A stretch of 16,653 bases of DNA from Actinomycetota bacterium (GTDB lineage Bacteria; Actinomycetota; Acidimicrobiia; Acidimicrobiales; Ilumatobacteraceae), in the NCBI GenBank assembly GCA_005789925.1, contig SXWG01000064.1, positions 1 to 16,653 on the forward strand. Direction: 5' to 3'. Shown one piece after another: positions 1-6,601 of this stretch. Position numbers and translations under genes: made by a program. The notes under the pieces are model-generated. The model was not told the DNA's origin, did not search any database, and saw only the letters and a program-made list of their open reading frames with translations. Each line of letters begins with the position of its first letter. Positions within the stretch are counted from its first letter, which is position 1.

Positions 1-516
1 CGGGTTGCGGTTCGGATGCAAAAGGCACTGCATGGTGGTCACCAACACGCCATCACCGTTCACATTGAGTGATCCACCTTCGAGGACCATCGGTACTTCA
101 CGAAGTGCGTCACCTCGAGACCGCGCGAAGTGCGAGGCAACCGCTGCGTCCTTGTCGATGGGCGCGAACTTGCCTCCCCACCCGTTGAACTCCCACGAGG
201 TGGCCACCAGCGAACCACGGTCATCGTGGACGTAGATGGGGCCGGAGTCTCTGAACCATGAATCGTCGATGGGCATCTCAACGACGTCCACACCGTCACC
301 GGCGACGCTCGCTGCTCGCTCGATGTGACGTTGATCAGCGATGACCGTGACAGGTTCGAAACGCGCGATGGTGCGGGCGACTTCGGCATGGGCCCGCTCG
401 GCTTTGGCAAAGAGGTCGCCGTACAACTCTTCGCGTGCCGGCCAACACAGGACCGTACGTTCGTGGGCGAAGAATTCTGCTGGCATGACCGCGCCAGGGC
501 GCGGCATGTCGTTCAT
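1..516 (-). CDS. aguA: Agmatine deiminase, N-terminal part (runs off left edge)
   Basis: This is the first 172 codons of an agmatine deiminase (agmatine iminohydrolase), which converts agmatine to N-carbamoylputrescine and ammonia on the arginine-decarboxylase route to putrescine. The reading frame starts at ATG 516 with MNDMPRPGAVMPAEFF and contains the family hallmarks in order: MPAEFFAHERTVLCWP, ARFEPVTVIAD, DDSWFRDSGPIYV (substrate-site acidic/Trp/Arg cluster), FNGWGGK, and LEGGSLNVNGDGVLVTT followed by HPNRNP at the window edge. The guanidine-modifying catalytic Cys lies in the missing C-terminal half, so activity cannot be judged. The start lies 5 bp after the stop of the glutathione peroxidase gene with no strong ribosome binding site, so translation is probably coupled. 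Family assignment is firm; integrity beyond the edge is unknown. Confidence 0.9.
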   Translation of the reverse strand, partial: MNDMPRPGAVMPAEFFAHERTVLCWPAREELYGDLFAKAERAHAEVARTIARFEPVTVIADQRHIERAASVAGDGVDVVEMPIDDSWFRDSGPIYVHDDRGSLVATSWEFNGWGGKFAPIDKDAAVASHFARSRGDALREVPMVLEGGSLNVNGDGVLVTTMQCLLHPNRNP

Positions 517-521
517 GTCGC

Positions 522-1004
522 CTACAGCGCCGCTTCGATCGCAGTGACGACGACTTCGGCATCGGGCACCACTTGCGGGCCGAATCGTGCAACGACCTGA
601 CCACTGCGATTCACCAAGAACTTCTCGAAGTTCCAACGAATGTCACCGTCGACACCGTCGGCGTCTACATGAGACGTCAACTCGGTGTACAGCGAATGTC
701 GACCATCCCCATTGACCTCGATCTTCTCGGAGAGTGGAAAAGTGACCCCGTAGGTGCTGCTGCAGAATGTGCGAATTTCGTCTGCAGTGCCTGGCTCTTG
801 GCCCATGAATTGGTTGCACGGCACACCGAGAACAGTGAAGCCTCGCGATGCGTACTTCTTGTGCATTGCCTCGAGTGCTTCGTATTGCGGTGTGAGTCCG
901 CACTTGCTGGCCACGTTGACGATGAGAGTGACTTTGTCCTTGACCTGTGCAAGTACGTCGGGCTGACCGTCGAGTGACGAAAGGGACTGCGAATAGATGC
1001 TCAT
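522..1004 (-). CDS. Thioredoxin-type glutathione peroxidase (GPx/BsaA family)
   Basis: A 160-residue cytosolic peroxidase with the usual family length. NVASKCGLT carries the peroxidatic Cys at residue 35 in place of selenocysteine. GVPCNQFMGQEPG supplies the conserved Gln, and WNFEKFL the conserved Trp/Asn. A second Cys in the segment EIRTFCSSTYGVTFP (about residue 81) matches the resolving Cys of the thioredoxin-dependent subfamily. This fits an actinobacterium, a group that generally lacks glutathione, so the in vivo reductant is probably thioredoxin rather than glutathione (inference). I start at ATG 1004 (MSIYSQSL); an in-frame GTG two codons upstream is possible but adds nothing conserved. 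It leads a two-gene unit with agmatine deiminase 5 bp downstream. It diverges from the RCC1-phosphatase gene across an 82-bp gap. Confidence 0.9.
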   Translation of the reverse strand: MSIYSQSLSSLDGQPDVLAQVKDKVTLIVNVASKCGLTPQYEALEAMHKKYASRGFTVLGVPCNQFMGQEPGTADEIRTFCSSTYGVTFPLSEKIEVNGDGRHSLYTELTSHVDADGVDGDIRWNFEKFLVNRSGQVVARFGPQVVPDAEVVVTAIEAAL

Positions 1005-1070
1005 GTGCACAATTCAACCACCAACACGCGGTGTTCCTTGCCCCGACCCTCAGGAACCATCAGGACTCGG

Positions 1071-1080
1071 TACGGTGAGG
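1071..1080 (+). promoter_or_regulatory. Candidate -10 box and Shine-Dalgarno deciding the RCC1-phosphatase start
   Basis: TACGGT (1071-1076) fits the TAnnnT -10 pattern but overlaps GGTGAGG (1074-1080), a good Shine-Dalgarno sequence 6 nt before ATG 1087. The Shine-Dalgarno supports ATG 1087 as the start and argues that transcription begins further upstream. No convincing -35 box is visible. The -10 reading is therefore weak; the ribosome-binding-site reading is the better supported one. Confidence 0.45.
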
Positions 1081-1086
1081 TCTCTG

Positions 1087-3195
1087 ATGCGCCGAATGTC
1101 CCGCGTTCTCCGTGCCATCGCGGCCCTTGTCGTCTTCGCTCTCGTAGCGCTGCTGTGCGCTCCTCTCACTTCTATGGTCACCACAGTCAAGGCCGCGGCG
1201 ATCACCTCGCCTGCGGTCTCCCCCGATGCCTTTGCCATTGCCCAGGTCTCTGCCGGCACGTACCACTCCTGCATGTTGCGCAATACAGCCGTGTGGTGCA
1301 CTGGCCTGAACGACAGCGGTCAACGCGGAACAGGTACCACCGCGATGTCACTCACGTTCCAGCCCTCCCTGCTCACCGGCGCGAGTTCTGTCCACGCTGG
1401 CGGTATGCGAACCTGCGTGACACTCGTCAACAAGACGCTGTGGTGCTGGGGCCAGTTGGAAACTGCGTACGAGCCATCGAGTCAAACCACACCATCTACA
1501 CGCAAGGTCGCCCTGCGAACTGCCGTGCTCGTGCCGACACAGCTTCCCATCGCCGGCGTGACTCAGATGTCGGTCGGACCATCACACATGTGCGCGGTCA
1601 AGTCCAACACGTCGCTGTGGTGCTGGGGCGCAAATGGCCGAGGGCAGCTCGGAATCGGATCACGAGACGACTCCGTCGTGCCGGTCGACACGAAACTTCG
1701 AGGCGTCATCGCTGTGAGTGTCGGAACGACACACACATGCGCCGTGACGAAAGACCGACGGCTGTGGTGCTGGGGTGCGAATGGCACACGCCAGTTGGGC
1801 GCAGCTGGTGTGGCTGCGCGCCTCACGCCAGAGCGAGTCGGGTCACTCACAGTCTCTTCAGTCAGTGCTGGAAATGGTTTCACTTGTGTCGTCACTGTGT
1901 CCACCACCCAACGTGCAGATGACGGCGACAAAGTTCTGTGCTTTGGCCGCAACAATGCTGGGCAGCTTGGTGTGGCTAAAGGCAAAGCACGGGCGGTGCC
2001 CGTGAACGTGAAACTGACCGAACCGGTGAGTGTGCACGCCGGCGAGGAATTCGCCTGCGCGACCATCACAGATGGAACCGTGTGGTGCTGGGGCAACAAC
2101 ACGCATGGTCAACTCGCCGATGGCACGAGCACGTCAAAACACACACCTCACGTGGTGAACGTGCCAGAGACGCTCGGCACCATCTCACAGCTGTCCGTCG
2201 GCCTGACACACGCGTGCGCGGTGTTGTCCGTGCAGCGCGGCATGTGGTGTTGGGGGCGAAATTTGTTCGGCGAGTTGGGTGATGCGAGCGCGGTCATCCG
2301 GCGCGAGGGCACCGGTGTGTGGCCAGATGGAGTGCACCGACAAGGTGTCGGAACCGCCACATCCGCGCGAGTTATCGCTGCCGGTGACGTGTCATGCGGA
2401 GACAGCCAATACGTGAACAGCGGCACTGGTGCAGCCGGTGCGCAATGCGGTGCACCGTCAACTGCAGGCCACATCACCACCTTGCCTGCAGATGCAGTTC
2501 TTGCACTCGGCGATCTGCAGTACCCCGACGGTGAATGGGAGAACTTCGACTACTACTACCGCGACACGTGGGGAACGTTTGCGAGCAAGACATTCCCGAT
2601 GCGCGGCAACCATGAATATGGCGTGCCCGGGGCGTACGGATACTCACGCTTCTTCGGACCAAACTCGCAGTCCTACTACTCCACTGACTTTGGTCCCTGG
2701 CGTGCGCTCATCGTCGATTCTTGGTGTCTTGGACAACTCTTTGACGGTTGCTCAGCGACGTCTCCACAGTCGCAGTGGTTGGCCACTCAGCTTCGTCAGG
2801 CATCCGCCGAGGGGAAATGTGTCGTCGTGGCGATGCATCATCCACTTGTGTCGAGCGGCCGTTACGGAACCGTGTCGGTCTCTGATTTGTGGCGCATCGC
2901 AGTCGATGGCGGCGCAGATCTCATGCTGGCAGCACACGACCACATCTACGAACGGTTCGCAGCACTCGGCAACGACGGTCGGCCGCGCGATGGAGGACCT
3001 CGTTTCTTCATCAGTGGCCTCGGTGGAGCACCAGCTCACAATTTCATCACCACGGCCGCCGGCAGTGAATTCCGCTATCGCACAAACCATGGTGTGCTCG
3101 ACCTGACATTCACCGAACGCGGATACACGTGGTCATTCGTCAATTCACTCGACGCCACTGTCGTCGATTCGGGCTCTGCATCATGTGCACCGTGA
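1087..3195 (+). CDS. Secreted RCC1-repeat / purple-acid-phosphatase-like metallophosphatase fusion
   Basis: A 702-residue two-domain exported protein. Residues 1-37 form a signal peptide: basic MRRMSRVLR, a long Ala/Val/Leu core, then an Ala-rich cleavage region. Residues about 50-425 hold seven RCC1-type repeats, enough for a seven-bladed propeller. Most read as VSxG...HxCAV....LWCWG.N..GQLG, and each has a Cys pair that could form a disulfide outside the cell. Residues about 429-700 are a calcineurin-like, PAP-type phosphatase: GDVSCG (D434), GDLQYPDG (D476, Y479), GNHEYG (N508, H509), HHP (H584, H585) and AHDHIYERF (H617, H619), a complete bimetal set. The last motif is usually GHDH; here Gly is Ala. 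The start is set by GGTGAGG 6 nt upstream and by the signal peptide; an in-frame upstream extension to 997 has no signal and overlaps the divergent peroxidase. The substrate is unknown; an extracellular phosphoesterase with a binding propeller is the inference. Confidence 0.85.
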   Translation: MRRMSRVLRAIAALVVFALVALLCAPLTSMVTTVKAAAITSPAVSPDAFAIAQVSAGTYHSCMLRNTAVWCTGLNDSGQRGTGTTAMSLTFQPSLLTGASSVHAGGMRTCVTLVNKTLWCWGQLETAYEPSSQTTPSTRKVALRTAVLVPTQLPIAGVTQMSVGPSHMCAVKSNTSLWCWGANGRGQLGIGSRDDSVVPVDTKLRGVIAVSVGTTHTCAVTKDRRLWCWGANGTRQLGAAGVAARLTPERVGSLTVSSVSAGNGFTCVVTVSTTQRADDGDKVLCFGRNNAGQLGVAKGKARAVPVNVKLTEPVSVHAGEEFACATITDGTVWCWGNNTHGQLADGTSTSKHTPHVVNVPETLGTISQLSVGLTHACAVLSVQRGMWCWGRNLFGELGDASAVIRREGTGVWPDGVHRQGVGTATSARVIAAGDVSCGDSQYVNSGTGAAGAQCGAPSTAGHITTLPADAVLALGDLQYPDGEWENFDYYYRDTWGTFASKTFPMRGNHEYGVPGAYGYSRFFGPNSQSYYSTDFGPWRALIVDSWCLGQLFDGCSATSPQSQWLATQLRQASAEGKCVVVAMHHPLVSSGRYGTVSVSDLWRIAVDGGADLMLAAHDHIYERFAALGNDGRPRDGGPRFFISGLGGAPAHNFITTAAGSEFRYRTNHGVLDLTFTERGYTWSFVNSLDATVVDSGSASCAP

Positions 3196-3252
3196 TGCGG
3201 AACGTCGACTAAGAACGTCAATCAGGGTCTGACGACCTGTTATCAATGTGAC

Positions 3253-3840
3253 ATGGCTCGAACTCTCTTTGACGAGGACTATTACCGGCGCTTCTATTCG
3301 GACAAACCTGTTCACACGAAGCGCAAGATCGGGCAACTCGCTCAGGCAGTCGATTCGTTTTGCCAGTGGTGGGATCTTCCCGTGCGCAGTGTGCTCGATG
3401 TCGGTGCCGGCCCGGGTTATTGGCGTGACTGGTACAAAGAGAATCGTCCTCGCGTGACGGTGCACTCGACAGATATCAGCGAGCACGCCTGCAAGAAGTT
3501 CAGACACGAGCTTCGTGACATCACCACGTGGCGACCAGAACGCACGTACGACCTCGTCATTTGCCACGGCGTATTGCACTACCTCACCGATGCTGGCGCA
3601 CAAAAAGCCATCGAGAACCTTGCGGTTGCGTGTCGTGGAATCCTCTACGTGGAAGCTCCGACGTCGCATGACCTCGAGCATGTCGTCGACAAGCGTGCCA
3701 CTGACATGAATGTGCGGTCACGCAGCGGACAGTGGTACCGCAGGCAACTTGGCAAACACTTCGTGCAAGCCGGTGCAGGAATGTGGGTCAGCCGAAAAGT
3801 CAGCCTCGCTCTCTACGAGCTTGAGCGCACCAAAGATTGA
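3253..3840 (+). CDS. Class I SAM-dependent methyltransferase, substrate unknown
   Basis: A 195-residue soluble protein. LDVGAGPGYW (D49 to W57) is the glycine-rich SAM-binding motif I of Rossmann-fold methyltransferases. STDISEHA fits the acidic end of strand beta2, and YDLVICHGVLHYL fits motif IV with the following helix, as in the Methyltransf_11/25/23 group. The C-terminal third (about 140-195) carries many basic and aromatic residues and no recognised domain. Nothing in the sequence identifies the substrate. It lies 57 bp after the RCC1-phosphatase stop, so it may be co-transcribed or have its own start: TATCAA lies 6 nt before the ATG, close to the leaderless pattern seen elsewhere here but not a full TAnnnT match, and no Shine-Dalgarno is visible. 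It converges on the MDR gene 33 bp downstream. Confidence 0.8.
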   Translation: MARTLFDEDYYRRFYSDKPVHTKRKIGQLAQAVDSFCQWWDLPVRSVLDVGAGPGYWRDWYKENRPRVTVHSTDISEHACKKFRHELRDITTWRPERTYDLVICHGVLHYLTDAGAQKAIENLAVACRGILYVEAPTSHDLEHVVDKRATDMNVRSRSGQWYRRQLGKHFVQAGAGMWVSRKVSLALYELERTKD

Positions 3841-3873
3841 CGACTGGACGTCACAGAAGCACGATGACGGCCG

Positions 3874-4842
3874 CTACGGAACGAGGATGACCTTGCCTGC
3901 GATCTTGCGGTTCTGCATATCCGTGAGCGCCTGAACAGCTTCTGACAACGGATACGACTTCGGCTCAACCGGGCTGAGTCGTCCATCAGCAATCCACTCG
4001 AGAACTGTCTTCAACATCTGCTGGTGTTCTTTCGGATGGCGGCCGACCCACGCACCCCAATCGACGCCCGTGATGCGCCTGTTGCGCAGCAACACTTGGT
4101 TCGCTGGAAGAGACTGGATGCCACCGACGAATCCGACCACGAGGTACTGGCCGTCTTCTCCGAGTGCACGCAAACATGTCGCACCAAGGTCGCCGCCGAC
4201 TGGGTCGTACAAGTAGTCGATGCCCCCCCCGGCAAGTTCTTTCGCACGCTCTTTCACATCTTCACTCGAAGAGTCGATTGTCGCGAATGCGCCTTTGCTG
4301 GCAGCCAGTTCACGCTTGTCAGCCGACGAGGCGGCGGCGATGACACGCAGACCGAGTGCGCGGCCCAAGTCGACTGCAGCAAGTCCGACACCACCGCCTG
4401 CCCCGAGTACGAGCATGGTCTTGCCCGCTTCGACATTCGCCCTGTTGACAAGTGCGAACCAGCCGGTGAGATAGCTCTGCATGAACGTTGCGCCTTGACC
4501 ATCGCTCATTGCGTCAGGACTTCGAAACACACGCAACGAATGAGTCACCACTTCGTCGGCGAATCCACCCAATCCGACGGGGGCGAACACGCGATCACCG
4601 ACTGACACCGTGGCGACGGCACTGCCGACTTCGGTAATGCGCCCGACAACTTCGGAACCAGGCCGAAACGGCAACGGTGGCTTGACCTGGTACTTGCCCT
4701 CGCACAACAGCGCATCGACGAAGTTCACGCCGCATGCCGTCACAGCGATGCGCACATCGCTCTCGCCCACCGGTGGCGTGGGCTGGTCCTCCATCACGAG
4801 GCCGTCGAGTGGTCCGAATTGATTGCAGACGAGGGTTCGCAC
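3874..4842 (-). CDS. Zinc-free MDR NADPH:quinone oxidoreductase
   Basis: A 322-residue medium-chain dehydrogenase/reductase of the quinone-reductase (QOR) type. The N-terminal GroES-like half includes ACGVNFVDAL and PFRPGSEVVGRI. It lacks the Cys/His zinc ligands of alcohol dehydrogenases. LVLGAGGGVGLAAVDLGRALG (about residues 144-164) is the NADPH-binding Rossmann loop, and YDPVGG and KIAGKVIL close the family pattern. The likely reaction is NADPH-dependent reduction of quinones or enones. I start at GTG 4842 (read as VRTLVCNQFG), where the homologous N-terminus begins. A longer in-frame version to 4944 overlaps the neighbouring coding region and adds unrelated residues. TACTGT lies 7 nt before this GTG, consistent with an internal leaderless promoter. 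It is the third same-strand quinone-reductase-like gene, 49 bp after the flavodoxin-fold pair. Confidence 0.85.
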   Translation of the reverse strand: MRTLVCNQFGPLDGLVMEDQPTPPVGESDVRIAVTACGVNFVDALLCEGKYQVKPPLPFRPGSEVVGRITEVGSAVATVSVGDRVFAPVGLGGFADEVVTHSLRVFRSPDAMSDGQGATFMQSYLTGWFALVNRANVEAGKTMLVLGAGGGVGLAAVDLGRALGLRVIAAASSADKRELAASKGAFATIDSSSEDVKERAKELAGGGIDYLYDPVGGDLGATCLRALGEDGQYLVVGFVGGIQSLPANQVLLRNRRITGVDWGAWVGRHPKEHQQMLKTVLEWIADGRLSPVEPKSYPLSEAVQALTDMQNRKIAGKVILVP

Positions 4843-4849
4843 CCGTGAA

Positions 4850-4855
4850 ACAGTA
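4850..4855 (-). promoter_or_regulatory. Candidate leaderless -10 box (TACTGT) for the MDR gene
   Basis: Read on the minus strand, TACTGT is followed by 7 nt and GTG 4842. The spacing would place the transcription start at or next to the start codon. There is no Shine-Dalgarno in the gap, which supports the leaderless reading. The three fixed bases are weak evidence alone; the recurrence at other genes in the window strengthens it. Confidence 0.4.
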
Positions 4856-4891
4856 CTAGTGGGTCCTGAACTTGAGATAGTTGGCAAACAG

Positions 4892-5497
4892 TCAGCGCAA
4901 TGCTCGACGCAAGCGGCGAGGCAACGCCGAAAGGAACCTCTCACGCTGTGCTTGCTCCGCTCGATCGACCCCGTAATGGGCTATCCAGGTGCTGCGACAC
5001 CGCACATGGCACAACACACGCAAGCCGCGGCGAATAGTGGTCTTCCCCGGTTCGCCTTCGAGAGCATTCACCCAGCGCGACGAGCCATACGTCGTGACGA
5101 CGACGAGTCGTCGCACATGCGTGAGTCCGGCGTGCAAGCGAGACGCACCCTCAGGAAACGTCCATGCGACGCCCTGCATCAACACGCGGTCGAACCAACC
5201 CTTCATGATCGCTGGTGGCGCTGACCACCAACTCGGGTACACGAACACAATCGACTCACACCAGCGCAAGTCATTCACATGCGAGGCGAGCAGCGAATCT
5301 CCACTGGTCTTCAGTTCAGGATCAGCAAAATGGTTGTGTTTCTCTGTCGCTGACAACACCGGATTGAAACTCTCGTGCCACAAATCATGCAACCGCACGT
5401 CATGACCATCGGCGGTAAGTGATTGGATTGTTCGATCACACAGTGCACGCCCGTACGAGTCAGCGAGCGGATGGGCGAACAGTACGAGGACGTTCAC
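4892..5497 (-). CDS. Flavodoxin-fold NAD(P)H-dependent oxidoreductase, paralog B
   Basis: A 201-residue protein of the Flavodoxin_2 group (NQO1/MdaB/KefF-like FMN or FAD quinone reductases). MNVLVLFAHPLADSYGRAL is the N-terminal flavin-phosphate loop. SIVFVYPSWWSAPPAIMKGW is the hallmark mid-domain motif with the WW pair near the flavin, and VVVTTYGSSRW is the later loop. Two-electron quinone reduction is the expected chemistry; the substrate is not known. The start is GTG 5497, inside GTGA that also holds the stop of the upstream paralog, implying translational coupling. Compared with its paralog, the C-terminus is longer and very Arg-rich (LPRRLRRALR), possibly contacting membrane or nucleic acid, though this is only a composition observation. 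Confidence 0.85.
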   Translation of the reverse strand: MNVLVLFAHPLADSYGRALCDRTIQSLTADGHDVRLHDLWHESFNPVLSATEKHNHFADPELKTSGDSLLASHVNDLRWCESIVFVYPSWWSAPPAIMKGWFDRVLMQGVAWTFPEGASRLHAGLTHVRRLVVVTTYGSSRWVNALEGEPGKTTIRRGLRVLCHVRCRSTWIAHYGVDRAEQAQRERFLSALPRRLRRALR

Positions 5498-6081
5498 AAC
5501 TGTTCTATCTTCTTACGGACCAGGTTCAGGAAAGCTGACCGTTCAGAGTCTGACGCACCATCGATTCCGTACAAGGGAATCCATGTGGACTTCGTGCGCC
5601 ACGAGGTGTTCAACCTCAGAGCTCTCAACAATGTCCGCCTCCCAGCGTCTTTCATGAGCTTCACATACAGCCACTTCGACCCGTAGGTCGTGATACCGAC
5701 GATGCGTCGAACGTTGCGAAGACCAGGTCGCACCTTGTTGTTTTCGTCGAAGACGAAGGCCACACCCGGACGCATCACCCGCTCAAGCCAGCCCTTCAAC
5801 TGCGCCGGAAGCGTCGACCACCAAGTCGGATACACGAACACCAGTGCCTCAGCCCAGCGAACCGTATCGATGTGCGTCGTGATGTCGTCCGCGACCTCTG
5901 GGCTGACTGCCTTGTACGAGCGCAATTCCCCGGCGGCCATCACGGCATTGAAATTCTCTGTGGAAAGATCGATGACACGGACATCATGTCCGCCCAAACG
6001 AGCGCCGTCTCGTGCAGCGTCACGTAGTGCGGCTGAGAAACTGTCTGCAACTGGATGACAGTGAATCACCAGCACGCGCAT
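5494..6081 (-). CDS. Flavodoxin-fold NAD(P)H-dependent oxidoreductase, paralog A
   Basis: A 195-residue Flavodoxin_2-family protein, first gene of the minus-strand redox cluster. MRVLVIHCHPVADSFSAAL is the N-terminal flavin loop; ALVFVYPTWWSTLPAQLKGW and IVGITTYGSKW are the core motifs. It aligns by eye with the next gene along its whole length, sharing YPxWWS, KGW, RPG/HAG-LxxVRR, TTYGS, a STWI segment and YGxD, so the two are tandem duplicates that have diverged. It probably makes an FMN/FAD-dependent quinone or related electron-acceptor reductase; such enzymes are usually dimers, and a heterodimer of the pair is conceivable. ATG 6081 is preceded at 6 nt by TAGTCT, a leaderless -10 arrangement. 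The stop overlaps the next gene by 4 bp. Confidence 0.85.
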   Translation of the reverse strand: MRVLVIHCHPVADSFSAALRDAARDGARLGGHDVRVIDLSTENFNAVMAAGELRSYKAVSPEVADDITTHIDTVRWAEALVFVYPTWWSTLPAQLKGWLERVMRPGVAFVFDENNKVRPGLRNVRRIVGITTYGSKWLYVKLMKDAGRRTLLRALRLNTSWRTKSTWIPLYGIDGASDSERSAFLNLVRKKIEQL

Positions 6082-6087
6082 GACATC

Positions 6088-6093
6088 AGACTA
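6088..6093 (-). promoter_or_regulatory. Candidate leaderless -10 box (TAGTCT) for the flavodoxin-fold pair
   Basis: On the minus strand TAGTCT is separated by 6 nt from ATG 6081. No ribosome binding site lies in those 6 nt. It sits in the 40-bp gap between the ferritin-like gene stop and this gene, so it is the only room for a promoter of the redox cluster unless transcription reads through from the carotenoid-oxygenase unit. Confidence 0.5.
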
Positions 6094-6121
6094 GGTGCGT
6101 GCGAGCTTCACCCGAAGATTG

Positions 6122-6589
6122 TCACGACAACAGCGCGATGACCTCGTTTAGACGCTCCGCGTGGATTGACTCTTCACGACCATTCAGACGAAGCAACTTC
6201 GCGACTTCTTCGTCGGGCTCGTTGTCTGCCCAAAACTGATAGCCGGCGTCGCCGTTCACTTCGCCTTTGATCATTCCTTTGAACGCTTCGACATCGAGGG
6301 TCGGCGGCATCGGTATGGGAAGAATTTCTTCGACCGCAGCGCTCGGCTGCCACTCGTGTCCCAACTTGATGCTGATGGCCTTGGCGATTCGCCGCGCATG
6401 TGCTCGCTCTTCACGGCCGTTGCGCAAGAGCAGCTCAGCAGCCTTTTCGTTTCCGACAATGGCAGCGACTTTTTCATAGAACACTTCACCCGAGATCTCG
6501 AGCTGGTACACCACTTCCATGGCCGGCACATCGAGCTGAGTGACACCGGCGAGAGCGGCGCCTGCGTTGTAGAAATTGCGTTCTGTCAT
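6122..6589 (-). CDS. Ferritin-like di-iron protein (rubrerythrin-type four-helix bundle)
   Basis: A 155-residue protein with the full set of carboxylate/His ligands for a di-iron site: a Glu in helix 1 (segment QLEISGEVFYE, E31 or E35), E61-R-A-H64 in helix 2, E110 in helix 3 (KGEVNGDAGYQ), and E140-S-I-H143 in helix 4. Helices 2 and 4 share NGREExxH, the trace of the ancient helix-pair duplication. There is no rubredoxin Cys4 domain and no signal peptide. Likely roles are peroxide handling, iron storage or iron oxidation; the sequence does not choose. ATG 6589 is favoured over GTG 6595 because AGGA lies 7 nt before the ATG but only 1 nt before the GTG. It starts 12 bp after the carotenoid-oxygenase stop, so the two are almost certainly one transcript. 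Confidence 0.8.
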   Translation of the reverse strand: MTERNFYNAGAALAGVTQLDVPAMEVVYQLEISGEVFYEKVAAIVGNEKAAELLLRNGREERAHARRIAKAISIKLGHEWQPSAAVEEILPIPMPPTLDVEAFKGMIKGEVNGDAGYQFWADNEPDEEVAKLLRLNGREESIHAERLNEVIALLS

Positions 6590-6596
6590 GGGCACG

Positions 6597-6600
6597 TCCT
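6597..6600 (-). promoter_or_regulatory. Ribosome binding site deciding the ferritin-like start
   Basis: AGGA on the minus strand lies 7 nt before ATG 6589, immediately after the TGA of the upstream gene. It would be only 1 nt from the alternative GTG 6595, which is too close to work. It therefore fixes the start, and shows that downstream genes in units use Shine-Dalgarno initiation while many first genes here do not. Confidence 0.6.
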
Positions 6601-6601
6601 A

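Noticed and set aside
997..1086. In-frame 30-codon extension of the RCC1-phosphatase gene to an ATG at 997
   Set aside because: It overlaps the divergent peroxidase gene, hides the signal peptide from the N-terminus, and ignores GGTGAGG placed 6 nt before ATG 1087.
1563..2102. Minus-strand frame opposite the RCC1 repeats with recurring PQHH and APQHH-like segments
   Set aside because: The repetition is the reverse complement of the repeated WCWG codons, so it is a by-product of the RCC1 repeats, not a separate repeat protein.
3849..3869. CGTCA...TGACG pairing between the methyltransferase and MDR genes
   Set aside because: Only a 5-bp stem around an 11-nt loop with no T-run; expected by chance.
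4024..4605. Long plus-strand reading frame opposite the MDR gene
   Set aside because: Antisense shadow of a well-supported gene; the translation shows no recognisable domain and has an Arg/Thr/Cys-rich composition typical of shadows in this base composition.
4843..4944. N-terminal extension of the MDR quinone reductase by 34 codons
   Set aside because: It overlaps the end of the flavodoxin-fold gene and adds Cys-rich residues unlike the family; GTG 4842 begins exactly at the conserved N-terminus.
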